NCBI GenBank assembly: GCA_038199755.1 | Contig: JBBPYR010000244.1 | Coordinates: 1 to 6,497 of the forward strand | Reading direction: 5' to 3' | DNA length: 6,497 nucleotides | Origin: JBBPYR01 sp038199755 | GTDB taxonomy: Bacteria > Chloroflexota > Ktedonobacteria > Ktedonobacterales > Ktedonobacteraceae | Part shown: positions 1-6,171 of the stretch, in pieces | How the letters are laid out: each line of letters opens with the position of its first letter | Numbering within the stretch: the stretch's first letter is position 1 | Translations under genes and position numbers: made by a program | The notes under the pieces: generated by a model | What the model was told of the DNA's origin: nothing | Databases searched by the model: none | What the model saw: only the letters and a program-made list of their open reading frames with translations

Positions 1-412
1 GCCCATCAGCGAAGCTATCTCCTGGCACAGTGCGGCCCGTAACACGCAGCCAACCTATATCGTGAAGGGCCAGACGCTGCGGACAGAATACTACGGCATC
101 TTTGGTGCCGAGGTGCCCGACCCGCAAGACGCGCAGAGTGCGCTGAATCTTCCCTTGCTCGATGCTGTGATGCAGCATGACAAGGTATACATCGCAGGGG
201 AAGCCAAATCGCATTGTGTGCTGGAAACAGAACGCCAACTGGTCAATCGCTTTGGCGACAGATCAGCATTGATGCAACGTCTGCATTTTCTGCGTGATTG
301 TACCAGCTCTGTGCAGCATCCCGTCATCGACTTCGATGCCCTCGCCGAGCAAGAGCTAGCGAACATGCAACGCCAAGGTGTACAACTGGTGTCCAGCACC
401 GACCCCGTTTAG
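1..412 (+). CDS. Isochorismatase-superfamily cysteine hydrolase, nicotinamidase-like (5' partial)
   Basis: The reading frame is open from base 2 to the TAG at 410-412; 136 residues are visible and the N-terminal half lies left of the window. Two of the three catalytic residues of this superfamily can be seen. They are the Lys of IVKGQTLRTEYYGIF (visible residue 22) and the nucleophilic Cys of GEAKSHCVLET (visible residue 72, codon 215-217). The first catalytic residue, an N-terminal Asp, would lie outside. The KG...EYYGIF block and the AGEAKSHC loop resemble nicotinamidases, which hydrolyse nicotinamide to nicotinate and ammonia for NAD salvage. Related members act on other amides, so the substrate is not fixed. 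The protein looks cytoplasmic. The last codons and the stop lie inside the left end of an inverted repeat (402-411). The next gene, an allantoinase, is convergent, so shared function is not implied. Confidence 0.85.
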   Translation, partial: PISEAISWHSAARNTQPTYIVKGQTLRTEYYGIFGAEVPDPQDAQSALNLPLLDAVMQHDKVYIAGEAKSHCVLETERQLVNRFGDRSALMQRLHFLRDCTSSVQHPVIDFDALAEQELANMQRQGVQLVSSTDPV

Positions 413-637
413 GGGATCAACGCAGTAGGGGCGGGGGCGGTGTGGCTGGGTGGAGTGGACCCTTGGGTCGCCCGTGCCGGATAAAACGCACCTGACAGGT
501 AATGTGGTAAACGGTATCCCTGGCACGGGCGACCCAAGGGTCCCTGCAAACGGTATCCCTGGCACGGGCGACCCAAGGGTCCAAGGTTCCCGACACCCCT
601 CATCCGCATCCTCCCCCGCCCCTACTGTAAACGGGGT
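402..637. repeat. Composite GC-rich inverted repeat between convergent genes
   Basis: Three blocks occur in inverted orientation and the same order on both sides of a central loop. They are 402-411 with 628-637 (10 bp, accccgttta), 423-437 with 613-627 (15 bp, cagtaggggcggggg), and 457-478 with 561-582 (22 bp, beginning ggacccttgggtcgcc). All three block pairs match exactly. An extra 11 bases sit between blocks 1 and 2 on the left, and about 11 extra bases between blocks 2 and 3 on the right, so the arms are equal in length but not in strict register. The element fills almost the whole gap between two convergent genes. It also supplies the stop codon of the left gene and ends 3 bases from the stop of allB. 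It could be a miniature mobile or REP-like element now serving as a two-way terminator. No target-site duplication is visible. Confidence 0.8.
509..582. repeat. Two tandem 35-bp direct repeats, period 39 bp
   Basis: The 35-bp unit beginning aaacggtatccctggcacgg is present identically at 509-543 and 548-582, separated by 4 bases (ctgc). The last 22 bases of each copy (522-543 and 561-582) are the exact reverse complement of 457-478, so the left copy can pair with either right copy. Within the unit, gaccc-aa-gggtc forms a small palindrome. Perfect identity suggests a recent duplication. Confidence 0.9.
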
Positions 638-640
638 TTC

Positions 641-1999
641 CTAATGCATTTCAGGTGCTTTTATGAGCATTCCTTTTGCTTCCGTATTATGTTTGCCCTC
701 ATGGAAAACGGTCGTGCCGCGTACTAGCGTCCGCACAATACGTCCTTGCATGGTCTTACCGATATAGGGGCTGTATTGGTGCTTGTAGAAAAGATCGCTT
801 TGCTGGAGTGTTGCCTTGTGCTGTATATCGACCAAGGCGAGATCAGCGTCCATGCCAGCCGCGATACGCCCCTTGTTGGGAAGCGAGAAGCGGCGTGCCA
901 CGTACTCTGAGGTGACAGAGGCAATCGTCATAAGATCAAGGTCGCGTTTTTCCACGCCCTCGGTCAAAAGCAGTTGGAGTAGTGATTGACAACCAGAGAT
1001 GCCGCCCCAGACCTGAAAGAAATTGTCATGCGTCTTCATGCTCACAGGCGCGGGGGAATGGTCGGACGCTACCATTGGGATGCTGCCAATGGCGAGTTGT
1101 TGCCACAGCGTCTCGCGCACCCGTGCCGAACGCAGCGGGGGCGCACACTTCGCGACCGCGCCCAGTGCTTCAACATCTTCCTCTGTAAACACAAGATAAT
1201 GAGGGCACGTCTCACAACTAACATCAACGCCCCGCGAACGAGCCTCCGCTACTAATTGGATGCCACGCCCGGTACTGACGTGGACGATATGCAACTTGCA
1301 GCCAGTTTCGCTGGCGAAGAGGATAGCGCGTTGAATGGCTTCCAGTTCAGCGATGATGGGGCGCGAGTCAAGATAATCGCGGATACCTGTTTTGCCCTGC
1401 TGCTGTGCGCGTTGCGCTAATGCGCTGGTAATTTGCTCGCTTTCCGCGTGTACCGCGACGATCTTTCCCAGGTGGGCAGCAAGCTTCATACCCTCGTAGA
1501 GCGACAAGTCGTCAACAGCCGAAAATTCAGCGATGCCACTATTTGACATAAAGGCTTTGAAGCCGATCACACCACGCTCTGCCAACTCGTCGAGTTGGGC
1601 AAGATTTTGGGGCACCAGACCGCCCCAGAAGGCAAAATCGACCAGCGAAGAGGCTTGCGCGGCAGCTAATTTGAGATCAAAGCTCTCAGCATCAAGCGTG
1701 GGTGGATTGGCATTGAGCGGCATTTCAAAAAACGTGGTGCCGCCACCAGCTGCTAAGGCGCGGCTACCTGTGGCAAAGCCCTCCCACTCTGTCCGTCCTG
1801 GCTCATTGAAATGCACATGTGCATCAATAACCCCTGCAAAGATGTGCAGTCCATGCGCGTCAATCTCCGCTTTACTCGTGCCTGAAAGCTCCGGCTCGAT
1901 AGCCGCGAAACGACCATCGACAATAGCAACATCCGCATGCTTGCTGTCACTGGCCGTAACAACCGTTCCATTGCGGATAATAAGATCATACTGGCTCAT
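641..1999 (-). CDS. allB: Allantoinase
   Basis: This enzyme opens the hydantoin ring of allantoin to give allantoate, an early step in releasing nitrogen from purines; it is cytoplasmic. The 452-residue product matches the usual length of bacterial AllB and is a complete cyclic amidohydrolase (amidohydrolase-superfamily TIM barrel). Metal ligands seen are H61 and H63 in GVIDAHVHFNEPGRTEWEGF, the expected carboxylated lysine K148 in GFKAFM, H184 in AVHAE, H240 in HIVHVSTG and D313 in ASDHSP. The NEPGRTEWEG stretch after HxH is typical of allantoinase rather than dihydropyrimidinase or dihydroorotase. The ATG at 1999 is chosen because AGAGGGG (2004-2010) precedes it and MSQYDLIIRNGTVV is the normal family N-terminus. 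The frame stays open for 46 codons upstream without homology. A possible promoter lies at 2049-2076. No other allantoin genes are visible, so it stands alone here. Confidence 0.93.
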   Translation of the reverse strand: MSQYDLIIRNGTVVTASDSKHADVAIVDGRFAAIEPELSGTSKAEIDAHGLHIFAGVIDAHVHFNEPGRTEWEGFATGSRALAAGGGTTFFEMPLNANPPTLDAESFDLKLAAAQASSLVDFAFWGGLVPQNLAQLDELAERGVIGFKAFMSNSGIAEFSAVDDLSLYEGMKLAAHLGKIVAVHAESEQITSALAQRAQQQGKTGIRDYLDSRPIIAELEAIQRAILFASETGCKLHIVHVSTGRGIQLVAEARSRGVDVSCETCPHYLVFTEEDVEALGAVAKCAPPLRSARVRETLWQQLAIGSIPMVASDHSPAPVSMKTHDNFFQVWGGISGCQSLLQLLLTEGVEKRDLDLMTIASVTSEYVARRFSLPNKGRIAAGMDADLALVDIQHKATLQQSDLFYKHQYSPYIGKTMQGRIVRTLVRGTTVFHEGKHNTEAKGMLIKAPEMH

Positions 2000-2003
2000 G
2001 ATA

Positions 2004-2010
2004 CCCCTCT
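2004..2010 (-). promoter_or_regulatory. Ribosome binding site of allB
   Basis: On the minus strand AGAGGGG lies 4 bases before the ATG at 1999. It supports this start over the in-frame upstream ATG codons, one of which (ending at 2137) lies inside the terminator stem. Confidence 0.75.
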
Positions 2011-2048
2011 TTATCTTCCTGCCTGTACCTCGTAACGTAAGTGTCTTC

Positions 2049-2076
2049 ATTGTATCAAGCAAACGCAGGATATGAA
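2049..2076 (-). promoter_or_regulatory. Candidate promoter for allB
   Basis: On the minus strand a good -10 hexamer TACAAT (2049-2054) is preceded after 16 bases by a weak -35, TTCATA (2071-2076). It lies between the upstream terminator and the allB start and would give a leader of roughly 40 bases. The -35 match is poor, so the call rests mainly on the -10 box and its position. Confidence 0.35.
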
Positions 2077-2087
2077 AGGGTTTGGCA

Positions 2088-2165
2088 ATAATACGCAAGG
2101 TAGAGCACAAAAAAGATGGCTTCCAGTCGGAAGCCATCTTTTTTGTGCTCTACCTTGCGTATTAT
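2088..2165. terminator. 37-bp perfect inverted repeat with 4-base loop; bidirectional terminator
   Basis: Bases 2088-2124 and 2129-2165 are perfect reverse complements around the loop agtc. The inner core is gatggcttcc/ggaagccatc, flanked by A6 on one side and T6 on the other. Transcripts of either strand therefore form a GC-rich hairpin followed by six U. It starts 6 bases after the stop codon of the minus-strand phosphoesterase remnant, so it should terminate that transcript and insulate allB. The 37-bp stem is much longer than an ordinary intrinsic terminator. Confidence 0.85.
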
Positions 2166-2171
2166 GTATTT

Positions 2172-2471
2172 CTAGAAGAACTTCTTCATGAGGGCGGAGG
2201 AGGCAAAGCCGCAAGAGTTTTGCAGGCAGCCCAGGCCCCACAAGCGTTCAATGGTGGCGAGTAGTGTGTAGTGGTTGTATGGTGCATCGGCGGTATTGCC
2301 AAAAATTTGGTTTGTACTATGATTCTCCATCATAATGTAGAAAATATGGTCGAAACGCCCTCTATCATGTTGAGCGGTCGTGGTTGCCGCGCTCGCAAGA
2401 GAGACATTCCCGACGAGCAGCAGTGAGAGAAACAGAAAGAGGGCCGTAGCCATGCTCAAAAGTCGTCGCAT
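2172..2471 (-). pseudogene. Secreted phosphoesterase (acid phosphatase/phospholipase C-like family) with internal deletion
   Basis: The 99-residue product has a clear signal peptide: MRR, a hydrophobic stretch at about 8-22, and an ASA|A cleavage site after residue 28. It is followed by FDHIFYIMMENHSTNQIFGNT (40-60), the N-terminal metal-site segment of the phosphoesterase family (PF04185 type). From residue 65 it jumps directly to NHYTLLATIERLWGLGCL and ends in ALMKKFF, which resembles the extreme C-terminus of these enzymes. The central part, normally a couple of hundred residues with most metal ligands and the substrate pocket, is absent, yet the frame is intact. The join is near YN at codons 2274-2279, where family members often have similar residues on both sides, so a microhomology deletion is plausible. 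The ATG at 2471 is chosen for its GGAGG (2476-2480). It is probably enzymatically dead; a small secreted protein is the alternative. Confidence 0.72.
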
Positions 2472-2475
2472 GATA

Positions 2476-2480
2476 CCTCC
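2476..2480 (-). promoter_or_regulatory. Ribosome binding site of the phosphoesterase remnant
   Basis: A perfect GGAGG lies 4 bases before the ATG at 2471 on the minus strand. It favours this start, directly at the signal peptide, over the in-frame ATG 26 codons upstream. Confidence 0.75.
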
Positions 2481-2549
2481 ACGTATCGAGAGAAAAACTT
2501 TCCAATACAATAAACACAAGAGGTGCGTTATATCCCCCCTACATGACAA

Positions 2550-2600
2550 TAGAACACGGAAATTATCATGATGTTAAGTAAAGGTAAAATTTGTTTTTGA
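2550..2600 (-). promoter_or_regulatory. AT-rich leader with weak promoter candidate for the phosphoesterase remnant
   Basis: The gap between the aldehyde dehydrogenase terminator and the phosphoesterase remnant is AT-rich. On the minus strand TTTACC, 17 bases, then TAATTT (overlapping GATAAT) can be read here, and TATAAC occurs further down near 2530 without a good -35. None is decisive. No gene is seen in 2481-2626. Confidence 0.22.
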
Positions 2601-2626
2601 TGAGATTATGAGATAAAACGACAGTT

Positions 2627-2680
2627 TTGTATACATAAAGAAACACGGACTCGTGAGCCCGTGTTTCTTTATGTATACAA
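2627..2680. terminator. 22-bp perfect stem-loop after the aldehyde dehydrogenase
   Basis: Bases 2627-2648 and 2659-2680 are perfect reverse complements around a 10-base loop. The GC core (cacgg/ccgtg) is extended by aaagaaa/tttcttt and then tatacata, so on the minus strand the core hairpin is followed by UUUCUUU. It begins 8 bases after the stop codon of the minus-strand aldehyde dehydrogenase. It would also form in plus-strand RNA. Confidence 0.8.
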
Positions 2681-2688
2681 TCGTGTAT

Positions 2689-4137
2689 TTACTCTTGCGA
2701 GAAAAACACGCTTTTGACTTCTGTATAGAGTTGGATGGCGTGCATGCCCATTTCACGGCCAAAGCCACTCTTCTTATACCCGCCAAAGGGAGCCTCGGTG
2801 TGGACGCTATGGTTGGAATTGACCGAGAGCACACCTGCGTGCAAGCCTTTTGTCACGCGAATGGCTCGCCCGAAATCGCGTGTCCAGATCGACCCTGACA
2901 GGCCATAGGGCGTGTCGTTTGCCAGCCGTAGCCCGTCCTCTTCCTGCTCGAAGGGCATAACGCATACCACAGGCCCAAAAATCTCTTCCTGCGCGACTCG
3001 CGTACTGTTATCAACATCGGTCAAGATCGCGGGTTGCAGAAAATAGCCCTCTTCGTGGTCTGCAATGTGTGGCATGGTGCCGCCTGTGACTAACCGTGCG
3101 CCCTCTTGCTGCCCTAGTGCGAGGTAGTCCAGTGAGCGTTGCCGCTGTCCTGCCGAAATGAGTGGGCCGATCTCGCTTTGCTCATCGAGCGGCTGCCCGA
3201 TGCGTAAGGCGTTGCTGCGCCGCGCAAACTGCTCGACAAATGCCTCGTATACCGGGCGTTGCACCAGAATGCGTGCCCGCGCACAGCAATCTTGCCCTGT
3301 GTTGCCAAAGACCGCGAAGACCGACGATTCGACACAACGCTCGATATCGGCGTCGGCAAAGACGATGGTAGCCGCCTTCCCACCAAGCTCAAGTGAGACG
3401 CGAGTGATGTTGTCAGCACACAGGCGCATAATCTGCGTCCCGACCTCCGTTGAGCCAGTGAAGGAAACCTTGGAGATGAGCGGGTGTGTGACTAAGGCAT
3501 TGCCCACCGCCGCACCGGGGCCTGGCAGCACGGAGAGCACTCCCGGCGGCAGGCCAGCCTTCATCAAAATATCGGCCAGCAGCAGCACTGTGACGGGAGT
3601 AAGTTGCGCGGGTTTCACAATCACGGTGTTGCCACAGGCCAGGGCAGGTGCAATCTTCCACGAGGCAATGACCAGCGGAAAGTTCCACGGGATAATCAGG
3701 GCGCATACCCCCACGGGCTCTCGCAGCGTCACCTCAATGCCCGCGTCCTGCACCGGAATGGTTTCGCCAAAGACCTTGTTGGCGGCACCACCCCAATATT
3801 CGAAGACATTGGCGACGAGGCCAATTTCGCCGCGTGCATCACGGATGGGCTTCCCCGCGTTACGAGCCTCAACTGTGGCGATCTGCTCTAGGCGTTCGCG
3901 CACCAGTGTTGCTGTCTTCAGCAGAATGCGTCCGCGCTCAGTCGCGCTCAAACGCGGCCATGCGCCGCTTTCAAATGCTTGTTGGGCAGTTTGTACCGCC
4001 CGCCCAACATCCTCCACACCCGCCTCCGCCACCTCGATAAACGGCTTGCCCGTTGCAGGCTCGATCACTGCGAAGGTTTTGCCAGAGGCGGCGGCTGTCC
4101 GTTGGCCACCTAAGACTAAATTTTCAATATTGGTCAT
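2689..4137 (-). CDS. NAD(P)-dependent aldehyde dehydrogenase
   Basis: This enzyme oxidises an aldehyde to its carboxylic acid using NAD(P)+. The 482-residue length is standard for the aldehyde dehydrogenase superfamily. All key motifs are present: N152 in PWNFPL (oxyanion hole), K175 in VIVKPA (cofactor binding), FTGSTEVG at 226-233 (Rossmann contact), general base E250 in LELGGK, nucleophile C284 in GQDCCARAR, and EEIFGPV at 384-390. The C-terminal PFGGYKKSGFGRE block and TEVKSV tail are usual for betaine-aldehyde/aminoaldehyde/generic dehydrogenases, but no residue seen here fixes the substrate. The ATG at 4137 gives MTNIENLVLGGQ, a normal family start. Its Shine-Dalgarno is weak (AAGG, 4148-4151). 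An in-frame ATG 13 codons upstream lies inside a hairpin and is unlikely. It lies 86 bases downstream of pgi with a hairpin between them. Confidence 0.95.
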   Translation of the reverse strand: MTNIENLVLGGQRTAAASGKTFAVIEPATGKPFIEVAEAGVEDVGRAVQTAQQAFESGAWPRLSATERGRILLKTATLVRERLEQIATVEARNAGKPIRDARGEIGLVANVFEYWGGAANKVFGETIPVQDAGIEVTLREPVGVCALIIPWNFPLVIASWKIAPALACGNTVIVKPAQLTPVTVLLLADILMKAGLPPGVLSVLPGPGAAVGNALVTHPLISKVSFTGSTEVGTQIMRLCADNITRVSLELGGKAATIVFADADIERCVESSVFAVFGNTGQDCCARARILVQRPVYEAFVEQFARRSNALRIGQPLDEQSEIGPLISAGQRQRSLDYLALGQQEGARLVTGGTMPHIADHEEGYFLQPAILTDVDNSTRVAQEEIFGPVVCVMPFEQEEDGLRLANDTPYGLSGSIWTRDFGRAIRVTKGLHAGVLSVNSNHSVHTEAPFGGYKKSGFGREMGMHAIQLYTEVKSVFFSQE

Positions 4138-4165
4138 GATTTGTTTACCTTGCATAGCAATAAAA

Positions 4166-4221
4166 TGCTGACTCACCCGTATACGGCACGGCCTATACAG
4201 GTGAATGCAGGCGAGTCAGCA
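4166..4221 (-). terminator. Stem-loop between pgi and the aldehyde dehydrogenase
   Basis: An outer 9-bp stem (4166-4174 with 4213-4221, tgctgactc/gagtcagca) is continued by an inner stem, 4174-4183 with 4194-4203. The inner stem has one mismatch on the plus strand, which becomes a G-U pair in minus-strand RNA. In minus-strand RNA it is followed by AUUUUAUU. It starts 2 bases after the pgi stop, so it is probably the pgi terminator. Only 28 bases remain before the next start codon, so it may instead be a partial terminator or leader structure controlling the aldehyde dehydrogenase. Confidence 0.7.
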
Positions 4222-4223
4222 AC

Positions 4224-5855
4224 TTACTTTTGCTGCCGATAACGGCGTATCAGGGTATTGGTTGAGCTATCGTGTGTGAGCTTTGGTTCCTCGGCACTCT
4301 CCAACTCTGGCGAGATGCGATTTGCCAGCACTTTGCCGAGTTCAACGCCCCACTGGTCGAAGGAGTTGATGTTCCAGATGGTGCCTTGCGTGAAGACCTT
4401 GTGCTCATAGAGCGCGATCAGCTTGCCGAGCAGCTCTGGCGTGAGCTTATCCGCTAGAATGGTGTTAGTCGGGCGGTTGCCCTCGAAGGCGCGGTGTGGC
4501 ACCTGGAAGGCGGCGACGCCATCTGCCGCGACCTCTTCCGCCGTTTTGCCAAAGGCCAAGGCCTCGGTCTGGGCAAAGAAGTTAGCCATCAGCAAGTCAT
4601 GATGTGGGCCGAGTGGGTTCAACGCTTTATTAAAACCGATGAAATCGCAAGGAATGAGCTTGGTGCCCTGGTGAATGAGCTGATAAAAGGCGTGCTGCCC
4701 ATTTGTGCCAGGTTGCCCCCAGATAATCGGGCCTGTCTGATAATTCACGATGTTGCCTTGCAGGTCAACATGTTTGCCATTGCTCTCCATATCGAGTTGC
4801 TGCAAGTAGGCACTGAGGCGACCCAGATAGTAGTCATAGGGCAGGATGGCGACCGTCTCGGCACCATAAAAATCGTCGTACCAGAGACCGATGAGGGCGA
4901 GCAGCACCGGCAAATTGCGCTCAAACGGCGTGGTGCGGAAGTGCTCGTCCATGGCATGAAAGCCTGCCAGCATCTGTGTGAACTGTTCGGGGCCAATCGC
5001 GATCATCAAGGAAAGGCCAATCGCGGAATCATAGGAATAGCGACCGCCAACCCAGTCCCAGAACTCAAACATATTGGCGGTATCGATGCCAAACTTCGCC
5101 ACTTCTTTGGTGTTGGTGGAAACGGCGACGAAGTGTTTAGCCACTGCCTCTTTATCACCTAACGCCTTGAGACACCAATCGCGTGCGGAGCCTGCATTCA
5201 TCAAGGTTTCTAAGGTGGTAAAGGTCTTGGAACAGATGATAAAGAGCGTCTCGGCGGCGTCAAGGTCACGCGTGCATTCCACAAACTCGTTGCTATCCAC
5301 GTTGGAAACGAAACGCAGGGTCAGGTTGCGGTCACTATAATACTTCAATGCCTCGTACGCCATGAAGGGGCCGAGGTCGGAGCCACCAATGCCGACATTA
5401 ACGATATTGCGGATGCGCTTGCCTGTATAGCCCTTCCACTCGCCGCTACGTACGCGGTTCGCGAAATTCGCCATCTTAGCGAGCACGGCATGAACTGCGG
5501 GTACCACGTCCTCGCCATCAACAACGATAGATTGATCTTTGGTCGCACGGAGCGCGACATGCAGGACTGCACGCTTCTCTGTAATGTTGATCTTCTCGCC
5601 AGTGAACATCGCGTCGATGCGCTCGCGCAAGCCAGCTGACTCAGCCAAGGCCAGCAGCAGTTTGAGCGTCTCGTCCGTGATGCGGTTCTTCGAGTAGTCC
5701 AGGTAAATACCCTCGGCCTCGACAGCGAAGCGTTCGCCGCGCTGTGCATCCGTGGCGAACAGTTCTCGCAGATGCAGGCTACGTGTCTTTTGATAGTGCT
5801 CTTCGAGTGCTTTCCATTCGGGCCGTTGTGTTAACGGCGTTTGATTTGTTGCCAT
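4224..5855 (-). CDS. pgi: Glucose-6-phosphate isomerase
   Basis: This cytoplasmic enzyme interconverts glucose 6-phosphate and fructose 6-phosphate in glycolysis and gluconeogenesis. The 543-residue product is close to the length of E. coli Pgi and is of the long bacterial/eukaryotic type. It contains GIGGSDLGP at 155-163 (phosphate site), FWDWVGGRYS at 265-274 (first family signature), E357 in DMESNGK (catalytic base), H388 in GTNGQHAFYQLIHQGT (ring opening, second signature) and K508 in FDQWGVELGK. All catalytic positions are intact. The ATG at 5855 is preferred because AAGGAG lies 9 bases upstream. The in-frame ATG 8 codons earlier overlaps its own purine stretch and adds residues not expected in the family. 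One oddity is GRYSYDSAIG, where many homologues have SLWSAIG. No convincing promoter was recognised upstream. Confidence 0.97.
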   Translation of the reverse strand: MATNQTPLTQRPEWKALEEHYQKTRSLHLRELFATDAQRGERFAVEAEGIYLDYSKNRITDETLKLLLALAESAGLRERIDAMFTGEKINITEKRAVLHVALRATKDQSIVVDGEDVVPAVHAVLAKMANFANRVRSGEWKGYTGKRIRNIVNVGIGGSDLGPFMAYEALKYYSDRNLTLRFVSNVDSNEFVECTRDLDAAETLFIICSKTFTTLETLMNAGSARDWCLKALGDKEAVAKHFVAVSTNTKEVAKFGIDTANMFEFWDWVGGRYSYDSAIGLSLMIAIGPEQFTQMLAGFHAMDEHFRTTPFERNLPVLLALIGLWYDDFYGAETVAILPYDYYLGRLSAYLQQLDMESNGKHVDLQGNIVNYQTGPIIWGQPGTNGQHAFYQLIHQGTKLIPCDFIGFNKALNPLGPHHDLLMANFFAQTEALAFGKTAEEVAADGVAAFQVPHRAFEGNRPTNTILADKLTPELLGKLIALYEHKVFTQGTIWNINSFDQWGVELGKVLANRISPELESAEEPKLTHDSSTNTLIRRYRQQK

Positions 5856-5864
5856 AAATAAATT

Positions 5865-5870
5865 CTCCTT
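5865..5870 (-). promoter_or_regulatory. Ribosome binding site of pgi
   Basis: AAGGAG on the minus strand lies 9 bases before the ATG at 5855, within a longer AAAGGAGAA. It decides between the two in-frame ATG codons. Confidence 0.8.
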
Positions 5871-5871
5871 T

Positions 5872-6171
5872 GCAGGCATTCTCCCATCATGATATCACAC
5901 CCCGATTTTGTGGCGTGGCTAGGATAGCAAGCTAATAAGAGCAGGTATGACAGCGGGCTATGATAGGGGGTGGTACACCTTCTGCGCGATGCTTATGTGT
6001 TCACAAGATGACCTTGAATGTTACAGTTGTTTCAAATGTTTCAAAGCATAATTGATTGTCATTATGAAATGCAACTTGGTGTGATAAGCTCAGCCGCGAG
6101 AGACGCAGTGAGGATTCGCGGTACTCTAGAAGCGGTTTCACAGGAAATGAGGCCAAAAACGGCTCTTTAAC
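5872..6171. other. Intergenic stretch without a recognised gene
   Basis: This gap separates the divergent pgi (minus) and the cas1 remnant (plus). It must hold the pgi promoter, but no clear -35/-10 pair was found. It contains an exact 9-bp tandem duplication, tgtttcaaa, at 6028-6045. Two short plus-strand frames of 34 codons (5947-6051) and 50 codons (6018-6170) overlap each other and have no good ribosome binding site. None of the three plus frames resembles the missing N-terminal part of Cas1. No CRISPR repeat or array was seen. Confidence 0.6.

Noticed and set aside
509..582. Direct repeats as a CRISPR array
   Set aside because: There are only two units with a 4-base gap and no spacer-length intervals, and the units are part of a larger inverted repeat.
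1..1999. Allantoin catabolism cluster formed by the cysteine hydrolase and allB
   Set aside because: The two genes are convergent and separated by a two-way terminator-like repeat, and the hydrolase motifs look nicotinamidase-like, so linkage in function is not supported.
1533..2075. 180-codon plus-strand open frame
   Set aside because: It is antisense to allB, rich in Ser/Ala/Pro as expected for a shadow frame, and runs into the allB promoter region.
2000..2137. 46-codon N-terminal extension of allantoinase
   Set aside because: It would start inside the perfect terminator stem, has no family similarity, and a good Shine-Dalgarno precedes the later ATG.
3158..4171. 337-codon plus-strand open frame
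   Set aside because: It is antisense to the complete aldehyde dehydrogenase, and its product is low-complexity with no recognisable motif.
4494..5162. 222-codon plus-strand open frame
   Set aside because: It is antisense to pgi, whose protein motifs are unambiguous across the same bases.
6028..6045. tgtttcaaa tandem near cas1 as a degenerate CRISPR repeat
   Set aside because: The unit is 9 bp, has no spacers, and no further copies were found in the window.
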